Part shown: positions 50,886 to 61,733 of the stretch, in pieces
Numbering within the stretch: the first letter of the stretch is position 1
Layout: each line of letters begins with the position of its first letter
Source: Rebecca billardiae RCC1528
Taxonomy: Eukaryota > Haptophyta
Direction of reading: 5' to 3'
Assembly: GCA_965240325.2 (NCBI GenBank)
Contig: OZ251229.1
Location: forward strand, 1,612,001-1,676,000
DNA length: 64,000 bases
Notes under the pieces: generated by a model
Databases searched by the model: none
What the model was told of the DNA's origin: nothing
What the model saw: the letters and a program-made list of their open reading frames with translations, nothing else
Translations under genes and position numbers: made by a program

Positions 50886-53430
50886 AGTGGTGCTAATCTG
50901 CCCTGAGGGCACCGTGCCCTCTGGAGGGCACCGTGCCCTCGTGGGGCTCTGAGGGCACGGTGCCCTCGCGGGACGCAGCCTCGCACTGCGCGGCGCGCCG
51001 CGATGAGTTCGAGTGGTGGACGGGGGTGCATCGGGTGCTAGTGACGGTACGATGGGCCGCGACGAGCCCACCATCACCCAGTGATCTCGTGCGGTGCCAG
51101 CTCGCCCTCCTCCTCGTCGTCACTCGCACTGGCACCACGTCGCGCGCGCGCGCATGGCTTGCCTTGCGCGCGCTGTGTTCACGCGCAGTCTGCTTGGCAG
51201 CAGGGCGACCGTGGCTGGTGGTTGCGGTCGCGGATGATTGGAGTGTGTGCAGCTGCGCTACATCCGCACGCGACCCGCCCGTCCTCGTCGAGCGCTGGAG
51301 AGACACGCGTGTCGCGCATGCACTCGAGTGGAAGCAGGAGAGCGGCACGCGAGCTTGGCTGCGCGCGCACGACAAGGTGCGCCAACACACAGCTCCTCCC
51401 GCCATAAGCACCAGCTACGCACACACCCCTTCCGCGCTGCCTGACCTGCGAGGCCGCCGCGGTGCGGACACTGCGTGAGACACCCACGGTCAGCGGCCAC
51501 GGCTGACACTGGTCAACAGCTCATGCAGCCGTTGCTGCAGCTTCGATTGCAACAGCAGCAGCGCTGGTGGCAGTCAACCCCATCGCTGTCGCTGGCGTAA
51601 CCACCCTCGGCGCCATAGCGCCCACGGCACCAGCAGCCCTTGCACGTCCAGCAGCTGCGGCACGTCGCTCGGCTGAGTGGCGGCAATACGGACTAGGTTG
51701 TCGTCCGAGCAGCCGCGCGGGCAGCTCCATGACCTTGGGGCGCCCTGTCGCTGCATGCCGCTCCAAGCGTCTGCTGTAGCTGCTGCGGCTGAGACAGCAA
51801 CTGCTATTGCTCGCGATGGCAGCTTCACCGCAGCTGTACCATCAGCATCATCAGTTGTGACTTACTTAGAACGCGATGTGGCAATAAATGGGATTTCCGC
51901 CGTTTTTTTCGCTCGATGGATTTGAATAATAAATGAAAATCCCGCTGTGACCTTGGAGACTTGGAGACTTGATGTGTGCACACACTTGACGTGGCGGCTG
52001 TGCTGCAGGGCTCACACGGGACGTCGGCGCATGGAGCCTGGGGAGCTCTTATCCGCAGAGGCGTGGTAGGCGTGCTCCACCCCGCACGCAGCCCAGCGCT
52101 GTAGCAGCCGCTTCCGCGTACTCGCACTTTGGCGGTGGTGCCAAGGCCGCGCGCCGCTCGCCTGACGGCATCGCCGCAGCAGCGCGGTCCCACGCGCATG
52201 CGGACGGGCGCGGCAATGGCGGTGGGGTTCGCAACGTGCAAGGCGTCAGCGGCTCGGCACCGGGTCCACCCGGCTGCAGCAGTAGCACCGTCGGCGCTCG
52301 CGGCGCATGCGGCGTCAGGCGCTCACCAAGCGGCGTGTCGGGCGGGTGCGGATGCAGCTGCCGGAACCAGGGCGCCGGGTATGCACGCGGCTGCAGCTCG
52401 CCCCAGCGCGCACTCGCAGGCAGTGAAGTCGGCCGCCCTGCCGGCCGGATTCGTAGGCGCTCGCTTGGCGGCTGCCGGCGCGCGACAAGCCAGAGCACGA
52501 GTAAAGCATCCGCACCGCCACGGCGGTGGTGACAGAGAGCACGACCACGGGCGGTGGTGCCGCCGATGCAGCGAGCGCGAGCTCGAGCGCGGCCGTGAAC
52601 GGTGCAAGCAGCGTCAGCGGCGCGCGGAGCGATCAAGCCCGCCGTTCCAAGAGGAACAAGGGCGGCATTGCGGGAGGGTAGGGGCACCGGCAGACAGCAG
52701 CGATGTCGCGCCATCGCTGATCGGACTGACATGGCTAGCCGGTCGATGTGGCCATTGCTCGCGAGAGTATGCTATGAGCCAGATTGCTGTGCAGCACGCG
52801 ACCGTGTCAGCCGTGGCCGCTGACCGTGGGTGTCTCACGCAGTGTCCGCACCGCGGCGGCCTCGCAGGTCAGGCAGCGCGGAAGGGGTGTGTGCGTAGCT
52901 GGTGCTCATGGCGGGAGGAGCTGTGTGTTGGAGCACCTTGTCGTGCGCGCGCAGCCAAGCTCGCGTGCCGCTCTCCTGCTTCTACTCGAGTGCATGCGCG
53001 ACACGCGTGTCTCTCCAGCGCTCGACGAGGACGGGCGGGTCGCGTGCGGATGTAGCGTAGCTGCACACACTCCAATCATCCGCGACCGCAACCACCAGCC
53101 ACGGTCGCCCTGCTGCCAAGCAGACTGCGCGTGAACACAGCGCGCGCAAGGCAAGCCATGCGCGCGCGCGCGCGACGTGGTGCCAGTGCGAGTGACGACG
53201 AGGAGGAGGGCGAGCTGGCACCGCACGAGATCACTGGGTGATGGTGGGCTCGTCGCGGCCCATCGTACCGTCACTAGCACCCGATGCACCCCCGTCCACC
53301 ACTCGAACTCATCGCGGCGCGCCGCGCAGTGCGAGGCTGCGTCCCGCGAGGGCACCGTGCCCTCAGAGCCCCACGAGGGCACGGTGCCCTCCAAGAGGGC
53401 ACGGTGCCCTCAGGGCAGATTAGCACCACT
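50886..53430. mobile_element. Long-TIR Mutator-like element 2, non-autonomous
   Basis: A 2545-bp unit. The arms are 50886-51509 and 52804-53430 (about 625 bp each), inverted. The outer ends read AGTGGTGCTAATCTGCCC and then three copies of a 17-bp near-palindrome (gagggcaccgtgccctc and variants) per arm. It is flanked by 11-bp perfect copies GGTCAAGGGCC (9-11 bp; the exact edge is ambiguous by 2 bp). Inner arm parts and the spacer are clearly related to element 1 (for example catcacccagtga, catggcttgcc, atggcgcgacatcgctg), but the outermost about 100 bp are different. No transposase is found. Confidence 0.85.
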
Positions 53431-53441
53431 GGTCAAGGGCC
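53431..53441 (+). repeat. Target-site copy 3 (GGTCAAGGGCC)
   Basis: Third copy of the shared target sequence, closing element 2. Confidence 0.75.
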
Positions 53442-53462
53442 TTGGCCAGACGCTCGCCAGAC

Positions 53463-54570
53463 AAGGGTAGTAAGGGTGAGCAACTCCGCTGGCGACAGCC
53501 GCGAAGGTCGGCAGCCCTCTGTTTGCCGCGAGCGGAGCGGAGCGAGTGCTATCAGCGGCGGAGGGCGCTGAGGCCGCGCACGGCGTGAGGCGCGGCGTCG
53601 GCCGAGTCGGTCCGCGGAGGATGCGCGGCGCTCGGCCCGCTGCGCAGCGGCAGTGCGCCTCACTTTGCCCCGAGCGCCGTCCGCCGCGTCGCCTCCTTCC
53701 CGCCTTGGAGCAGCACGCATGTGCGCGCCGCCACCTTGAAGGCGGCACGGGCTTGCTCAGACGACCGCGCGCGCGTGGCGCGCGACTTGGTCGGCTGCGC
53801 GCGCGCGCCGCCGCGGTGCAAGGTAGCGCCGCCGCATGCGCGCGCCGTGCCAGCGCGAGAGCGTGTGCGCGGACCTGAGTGCGACCTCACACACATGTCG
53901 AATGCTGCTTGGCATCCGACTTGCGGACTGACGGGAAGCTGGAAAAGACAGCGGCGTGAGTGTTGGTACCATCGATGCGGAGCCTTAGCGTCCACTTGCA
54001 TTCGTGCTGAGAAGGAATAGACAAGACTAGGCCTTCGTCCTGGGTATCCAATGTCACTCAACACCTCGCTGATCGACCCGACGAGTGCCAGCGTGAGGCA
54101 CAGCAAATCATTCGTGAGAGCAAGCAGACAAGCGAGCACTACGCTCATGAGATGGCCGTGAGCAAAGGCTCGCGCGGGCACGGCGCGCGCATGTGGTGGC
54201 GCTACCTTGCACCGCGGCGGCGCGCGCGCGCAGCCGACCAAGTCGCGCGCCACGCGCGCGCGGTCGTCTGAGCAAGCCCGTGCCGCCTTCAAGGTGGCGG
54301 CGCGCACATGCGTGCTGCTCCAAGGCGGGAAGGAGGCGACGCGGAGGACGGCGCTCGGGGCAAAGTGAGGCGCACTGCCGCTGCGCAGCGGGCCGAGCGC
54401 CGCGCATCCTCCGCGGACCGACTCGGCCGACGCCGCGCCTCACGCCGTGCGCGGCCTCAGCGCCCTCCGCCGCTGATAGCACTCGCTCCGCTCCGCTCGC
54501 GGCAAACAGAGGGCTGCCGACCTTCGCGGCTGTCGCCAGCGGAGTTGCTCACCCTTACTACTGTACCCTT
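53463..54570. mobile_element. Long-TIR element 3, non-autonomous
   Basis: A 1108-bp unit. The arms are about 53463-53862 and 54168-54570 (about 400 bp), inverted; the outer end is AAGGGTA followed by gtaagggtgagcaactcc. Flanks tcgccagac (53454-53462) and gcgccagac (54571-54579) match at 8 of 9 positions. The spacer of about 305 bp holds no gene. Size, arm length and the AAGGG terminus resemble the element upstream of FBPase, though sequence homology between the two is not established. Confidence 0.75.
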
Positions 54571-54585
54571 GCGCCAGACACGGTC

Positions 54586-55483
54586 ATTGACACTGGCCCA
54601 CAGGGGGGGGTTCCGAATTGGTCCCCCGACCTCGAGCTCGATGGCTGCCGCACGCGCGTGCCCAGCGTGCCTCGCGCGTGTACGTGCACGGTAGGGCGTC
54701 CCGACAGCGGCGGGGTGGCGTAGATGGTCGCATGGGAGGTGCATCCGTGTGTCGGAGACGTCTCGGCGCCTCGGTGGCGTGCCCACACCTCTCCTTGTCG
54801 CCGCTTGCCTGCTGCGTGCTCGGCCAGCCGTTTGGAGTGCACGCCTGCACGTGCACGGCCAGTGTCGGGCGGATCGAGCCGTAGCGAGTGTGCTTGCGGG
54901 TACTCCCACCCGATGCGGCTCTCTGCCGCCGTCGCAAGCCCTCGCGCGTGTCCTGGAACCTGCCGAATCTAGTCGGGCATGCGCCCAACATGCTCGCGAA
55001 CATTGCCCAGGAATCGCATCAGAAATGCGCTATTTGAAAATAAAACTGGACAGCATGTGGTGTACCACCATGACAACACTGAACACGTCGTGGGTTGGAG
55101 TGCACGGCTTGGGATTGATGCACGAGAGCTACTACGACGGCGGCAGAGAGCCGCATCGGGTGGGAGTACCCGCAAGCACACTCGCTACGGCTCGATCCGC
55201 CCGACACTGGCCGTGCACGTGCAGGCGTGCACTCCAAACGGCTGGCCGAGCACGCAGCAGGCAAGCGGCGACAAGGAGAGGTGTGGGCACGCCACCGAGG
55301 CGCCGAGACGTCTCCGACACACGGATGCACCTCCCATGCGACCATCTACGCCACCCCGCCGCTGTCGGGACGCCCTACCGTGCACGTACACGCGCGAGGC
55401 ACGCTGGGCACGCACGTGCGGCAGCCATCGAGCTCGAGGTCGGGGGACCAATTCGGAACCCCCCCCTGTGGGCCAGTGTCAAT
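54586..55483. mobile_element. Long inverted-repeat element 4
   Basis: Arms 54586-54934 and 55135-55483 (349 bp each) are almost perfect inverted copies around a 200-bp spacer. The outer end reads attgacactggcccacagg. A clean target duplication is not obvious: gcgccagac lies 6 bp outside the left arm and gtgccagag 1 bp outside the right arm (7 of 9 match). It could be a fourth insertion at the same target as element 3 or an inverted duplication of another repeat. No gene is seen. Confidence 0.6.
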
Positions 55484-55871
55484 TGTGCCAGAGTGAGGGG
55501 ACCTTGCCCCTCACAAAGATGCCCCATGTCGGCGTGGCTGGCACGCAACTGCCAGCCACGCCGATCACAATGTGGCACGTGCTTGGTGAGTGCTCGACGA
55601 TGCAGCCGCGCTATTCGGCCGAACCGACGGTGAAATTGTGGCAATTGATCTCCCGTGCGCCGCACTCTCGTCCAGAGAGATTGGAGGGTGCCTGAGGCCT
55701 GAGCTGTGTGCGAGCCTTGTTTTGAGTAAACGTAACTGAGCCCTGCACGATTGCATGCCGAACGTCCCGCCGGCTACTCATGTGAGGCCCGAGTGCTGCA
55801 GGATGACTGCGTAGCTAGTGATCTCGCCTGCCTGAGCTGTGTGCGTCTCTTATTCTTAGCTAGTAAACTGT
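55484..55871 (+). other. Right edge of the array: RT-like zinc motif and a shared 47-bp block
   Basis: A frame crossing the right end of element 4 reads CQLC, then WHVLGECSTMQ, a CxxC...HxxxxC arrangement seen at the C-terminus of non-LTR reverse transcriptases; it is too short to call. At 55821-55871 stands an inverted copy (51 bp, one 4-bp insertion) of 48190-48236 from the left arm of element 1. Confidence 0.4.
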
Positions 55872-56118
55872 ACCTGCTGATGATGATAGTTCGGTTTTAA
55901 AAACCGAATACTATCTTCCGGGCCGACGCTCTGGACACTACGCGGATGCGTCTCGTCGGACCTGCCGGCTGACCCGAGTCTGAGACGACTGTGCTGGCGC
56001 CCCGCGACTTTATTCGGGCCGTGCACTTCCCCTGCAGCTGGGAGTTTGATGGCGGACCGTATATGAACACATACGTAATGGTGCCGACGAAGCCGCCGGG
56101 GCACGGAGTCCCAACTCA

Positions 56119-56330
56119 TTCTATATGATATAGCAACACAGGTAGGACGGCGCAGGTCTCCTGATTCGTCGTCGGCCGTGCCCGATCGTCGATAAGTCGG
56201 CGTTGGTGGCAGAGCATATATAGCCTGCACGGTGCACCGCGCGATCGAAATTCGAATGGCTTCGGAGCGCGGCCTTGAGCTGCTGGGAGCGCGATCCACC
56301 TGCGCTGCGCGACTCGCATTGACCTGCTGT
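56119..56330 (-). repeat. Dispersed 200-bp repeat, copy A
   Basis: The reverse complement matches 61396-61570, with shared stretches such as cgcgcagcgcaggtggatcg, ctgccaccaacgccgactt and cgacgaatcaggagacc. No ORF is conserved. Confidence 0.7.
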
Positions 56331-56515
56331 GCCCCGAGCGAGGGCGAGGGTGCTAATTATTGATAAGTGATCTGACTCCGCCCCACGTTCGTGGGCTCCA
56401 TCCACCATTCCACCTGCGAGGCTGCGACCGGAATCATCGCCGCCAGCATCGGAGTCATCATCAGCACGACCAGTATTATAAAAGAAACTGGGGCTTGTTA
56501 TGTCAATATGTGTCT

Positions 56516-56635
<120 letters not shown>

Positions 56636-57427
56636 ATCTGGCAGCCTAGAAACTGAGATTAGCGATTGGCTGGTTTGCTATACACATAGTCACATTAATC
56701 ATTGACTCAAAACTGACCGGGACTACGTCGCGGCTCGTGCCGTGCGGTCCGAGGCGCGTGCCCGTGGGACGCAGCACGTGGCCCGACGGCGACTACGAAT
56801 TCGTACAGGCCAGGTCCACTTCTCCTGTAACTGAGTCCTGGCCAACGGTGCACAACCGGTATGCATGCAACATCATGGCATATTTGCTCGTCTAATGAAA
56901 AGGTGGCCCAATGTTTTCCTTCGGCCTCGCCGGCAGGGCCTATAGACTCGGACTCCGAGCGGGGGGCTCTGCCGACCTGTCGGGCCTGCGGGGCGGCCGG
57001 GACGGACCTAGGCCTAGCGGCAGTAGCGCTAGAAAGTGAAGTCGAATTGAGACTCCGTAGGCGACGCTCGGGCCGTCCCGAACGGCTACTACTAAGAAAC
57101 CGAGACTAGGCACTAGCCGTGATGGGCGGATCTCTGCTGACTTCCGAGTATCGCCTGACGCTGATTATCGCGGTCTAATCTGTAATAATAATTATAATAA
57201 TTAGTCGATATGACCGCGTTCCGCGGTCCTTTTTCCGTAGAACGAACGTAGTTCAGGGCCCGCGGTGGCGGTGCACCCTCCGTCGCAGTCGTCTATTGAC
57301 AGACCAGTTGCATATGCCCGTACAACTAGACTCCATCAGCGGCGCGCCGCGGCGCCGCCGCCCGCCGCGCCGGGCGGGCCCATTGCAGCCGCCGGCGCGG
57401 CGCCGATTGTGTACAGGCGGATGCGAC

Positions 57428-57729
57428 GAGGCGTGATCGACGCATGAGCGCGACTCCACGTGCACACCAGGCCACGCGGAGCTGACAGCCAGGGAGCACG
57501 GTGCGGGGCCGCGGATTCGTTCGGGCCGCTGCTGCTGACCGCTGTCCCCGGGGTCACCCCCCGCGCCGGCAGCGCCCGGGAGTAGGGCTGGAGGAGTAGG
57601 GTCCGAGTAGGGTTCGACCAGCGCCTGCGCGACGGCCGACAGGCGGGCGCGAGGCGTGATCGACGCATGAGCGCAACTCTACGTGCACGCCAGGCCACGC
57701 GGAGCTGACAGTCCGAGGGAGCACGGTGC
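57428..57729 (+). repeat. Pair of 77-bp direct repeats
   Basis: 57428-57504 and 57651-57729 share gcgtgatcgacgcatgagcg, the stretch ccaggccacgcggagctgac and gagcacggtgc with few differences. Confidence 0.75.
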
Positions 57730-58983
57730 CGAGGTGCGAGGGCACCGGTGATCCGGTTCGCGCACTCGCCGCGCGTGCACGGGCAGCTGACACACCTCGA
57801 TCAGGCTCGGCACGCGTTGCAGAGGCACGGCCAGCTCTGGGGACGTCACGCACCACCGTCGCCCGCGCAGCTCGTCCTCCTCGTAGAGTACCGTTCAGTT
57901 CCGAGGCGTAGCCCTCGCTCAGAGTCGACCGACGATGGACTCGGATCGTCGGCGCGCCTGCTCTCTCTCAATCAAGAAGAGTTCTGGGAGACCCCGGAAA
58001 GGCATGGCAAGGGCGGCGCGTGGTGAAGTCGAAGGCTCAGAGATCGATCAGTCCGGCATCAGGCGCCGCTGCCCCCGAGCTTGCGAGAGCCCGAACACAG
58101 GGCGGCGGCTGCGGCGCCGGCTCGCGGACACGCCGGGGCCGCGCAAGGCCGCGCCGAGGCATCGACAGGGCGGCAGGGGCGGCGGGGGCGCGCGGAGTGA
58201 GCGGGGGCACGACGAACGCGATGTCGACGGCAGTCGGGACCCGCCGCAGCCGCGCGCTCCAGGCGCCATTCGCCGCGCGCACCTGCCCATCGCCGTCCTC
58301 ACCCGAGTCGGTCGCTCGTGAGCCTCGTGCCCGTGGCTCGCCTCCAAACGCGGGCCGCCTCTGGTGGGCCGCCGCCCGGGGCCACGCGCGCGCCCAACCA
58401 AGTCCGTTCGCGTCAGATAGTATTGAGATTCGCCGAGGTTGGCCCATCGGCTACTGACCCTTGACTCGTCGGCTCCTGATACAGACACGGCGCGATTGAA
58501 TAGTTGATTCAACTGATTCAAGGGACGTACATGGTCACATCGGTTCGCGGCAATCTCTATATCTAGATACGTCATCGCTCCTTGGACCTTGCTGCAATCT
58601 CATTGGCCGGAAAAATCGCTTGTAACGGTTCGTTACGTTAGGGATCCTAAAGGGCGTGAAGTTTTTTGGACGGGCGTCACTCCACGCTTTACTATGAACT
58701 TGCCGTGGGCGCGACCTTTTTCGACGCTAATGCACCTGTAAGGGAGTCTCAAAATTCGAAACTCGGTCTCCTCCAGCCATGAAAATCGTCCCCCGTCCCT
58801 TTTTTCTTGATCAAAGATCTTTTTGAAACGTTGTTCGGGCCCGCTGGTGCGGGCTCCACGCTGCGCGCTCCGCCCTGCACCGCGGGCCATAATTCGATAA
58901 CTACGACCGCGTTAATAGCTATCGTCTGCTCATAACTACGACTAAAAAGTAGTTAAAATCTGATCAATCGAATGGACTGTATA

Positions 58984-59066
58984 CACACACACACACACAC
59001 ACACACACATTACACTCACTCACACACACACACACACACACACGAGACACACATCAGATATTGTAG

Positions 59067-59099
<33 letters not shown>
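58984..59099 (+). repeat. CA, CA and TA microsatellites in a row
   Basis: Two CA runs (about 58984-59008 and 59020-59042) are followed by a TA run (about 59071-59099). Confidence 0.9.
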
Positions 59100-59102
<3 letters not shown>

Positions 59103-59614
59103 CGACGTGGTATGCAACGGGCAGGCGTCAAAGTCAGCAAGCTGTAGCAGCAGATCGAGTGTCAGCTGAGACAAACACCAGGATCAGCGCTCCTCGCCGT
59201 CGTCCCCCCCCCTCGTAGTCGCCCATCACTCCATCGCCGAGCGGAAGCTCGACGCACCGTCTGGCGTCGACGCGCGCGCGCCACCGCGGTGGTCGCGGTG
59301 CCACGCGTCGTCAGCCGTCGTCTCGAAGTAGTCGTCGTATGCAGCGCCCGCGCGGGCGCGTGCCCCCGCGGGCGCACGTGCGCCATGCGCGCGCTGGGCG
59401 ATGACTATGTCTGTCTATGAGCAATGAGCATCGTCTTGGCCTGGCCACATATGAAATAATAATAAGTATTATTATCATGCTTTTAGTGAATCTGAAATAG
59501 TTATCATTATAATAATAATAATAAATGAACTAATTAATTAAAACGGATCGGTCTAGTTCTAGGTGGGCCCACTGGCCACTGTGGGATTATAGTGACGCAG
59601 AGCGCGAGCTCATA

Positions 59615-59820
59615 GCGCGATGTTTACTTTCGTCTCGAGCTGGATTCCAGCCCCAGGAGATGGCCCCTGGCCTGCCTGGTTAAAAAAACCAGTGGTACAT
59701 GCTGTAAATATAGGGAGTAACGGTGGTCCTGTTTACTTATTGGAAATGGCCTGTGACCAATGTAACGGCCATGTAACGGGCGTCTTAAACGTGATATATA
59801 GGGTCGATAGACGTCACTTT
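59615..59820 (+). repeat. Dispersed repeat family copy B
   Basis: A diverged copy of 16190-16400 in the same orientation, with shared blocks ctggtt/catg, tttacttattgga and atgtaacgg. Similarity may continue to about 60010 in patches (ccgccatgctgat; ttcagactgt). Confidence 0.55.
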
Positions 59821-61395
59821 GATATAGCACTTTGATGAGCTGATCATAGGTCTTCAGCAGCATGCACACCCATTGTCACATATACGGCGTATATGGGCAC
59901 TGTGAGAATACGGGATAACGGCCGTTACACCCGTGCGTTACATATACACCGCCATGCTGATCAGCATGGCTGCCATAGTATTTCAGACTGTTTCAGACTG
60001 CTCTCGTAGCAGCCGTACGGCGTGCATGTGACACCTAAGAATTTTTCCAACCCTTCTACCCTCGAAGGATGGGTCTTAAGGAGCCGTGGGCAAAGATTGA
60101 GCCGCACCGAGTCGCGGCGCCAGCCCGCCCGCCGTGGTCAAGGCAAGCAGGAGTGGTGCACGCGGCGCCGGGCCCATCCAGCAGCCCGCAGCGTAAACAC
60201 GGCGGACAAGGTTCGTCGAGAGCTCATCTGTGGCGTTCAAGGCAGGCACTGCTATGCATCGAACGCCTATTCTCATGCCCCGACCTAACCGTTGCTCTAC
60301 ACTGCGACCAAGCTGTGTCCGAGCTGTCCTCAGCTTGACCGTCCTTTGCCTAACTGTGCGCAACGGCCGCTTCGTCGCAGCGCCGAGCTGGCTCGCCGTG
60401 GTGCGCGCGCGCGCGTAGCGATGTGCACTCATCACCGCTTCCTGCGTGGCAGCAGGGCGAGACATGGCTCGCAGGTAAGCTGATACGCCTGCTGACCGTG
60501 CACCGGCGTCGGCGGCGCCACCAACGTCCTCGGGCAGGCTCACGAAGGGCTCAAATCACTGGTGAACGCATCAACTGTACTGTCCGCAGCGAGCACGGCG
60601 CACAGCGGATGACCAAGCAGAGGCGGGGCGACTGCTGTGCGGCCGCGCGGGGGGAGTAGCTGGGCTCTTGAGGTACGCGTAGAGCCACGACAGGGCTCAA
60701 CAAGCGCATCAGCTGCAATCTACCCGGCTTGACGCGCAGCCCGACCTCGTGCAATCGTGTGGCTCGAGGCCCTCCAAGGGGCTCGTAGCTTCCAAACACC
60801 TGAGGTGCGTCGGCACTGAGAGTTGAGTCGAGGCCGGGGAGGTAACAGACGGCACACGCATCCACTTTGACCGCTGTTTGACCATCAGATCCTTCCCCAA
60901 GTGCCCACGATCATGTGAATAGCCACAGCGTTCGGTCACACCGCGCAGACTTCCGGGGACCTGACCGACGAGGCGGGTCTCCGCAGGGCCACAGAAGTAG
61001 CTGGGCCTTGCCAGGATACCATGCATATGCTGTCCGAGTAACGCTCCGGAGTGTCCGAGTTGATTCGAGTGCGTCCCAAGCTCGCGTTGTGCACGCATTA
61101 CAATCCTCAAAGCTGTTCCGGTGTTTGAACGCGCGACTGTCGGCGAGAGATGGCGGACCGGGAAGATGACCCAGGGATGAACCGTTCGTATGGCTCGTTT
61201 CAGAGGGCTACGCAGTATGCCACGGGCGTGCGGCGCAGCGTGCCTCGCATGGTAGGCGGGCAAGCGCGGCGGACAACGCGCTGACGACGCGCACAGGTCG
61301 ATCCCGGTCATCGTTTTCGCGAGCGACCGGCTTCCCGGACCGGGAGTTTGGCGGCCTGGAAAAAAGGGACTTCAGCGCGAGAAAAAGAGCACGGC

Positions 61396-61570
61396 TGCAG
61401 CCGCGCAGCGCAGGTGGATCGCGCTCCAGCAGCTCAAGGCCGCGCTCAAGCTTTACGATCGCGGTGCAGGCTATGCTCTGCCACCAACGCCGACTTCGTG
61501 TCGACGATCGGGCACTGCCGCCGACGAATCAGGAGACCCGCGTCGTCCTACCTGTGTCGTTAAATCATAG
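61396..61570 (+). repeat. Dispersed 200-bp repeat, copy B
   Basis: An inverted relative of 56119-56330; slightly shorter because of a deletion in the middle. Confidence 0.7.
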
Positions 61571-61733
61571 AATGGGTCCGAAAAAGCCAGAGAGATTGTG
61601 TTTTCATTTTTATAAATGGCTGTGGGCCCACCTACTAGTTCAGTTATCGGCAGTAGAAGCGGGCGATGTATGATCGCGATCAATCATCATGATGCGGCGA
61701 CGGCGTCAGTGGGGCGGGCCGTGGCGCGCCGGA

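Noticed and set aside
48180-55483. CRISPR array or tandem gene cluster as explanation of the repeated sequence
   Set aside because: Repeats are inverted, hundreds of bases long and paired around spacers with target duplications; no short regular repeat and spacer pattern exists.
58633-58890. 85-codon leftward frame
   Set aside because: A non-repetitive sequence, but no family was recognised and nothing supports expression; left as unassigned.
60076-61311. Leftward frames as possible retrotransposon protein
   Set aside because: No YxDD, DDE or zinc-knuckle motif could be found; the similarity to RT was only impressionistic.
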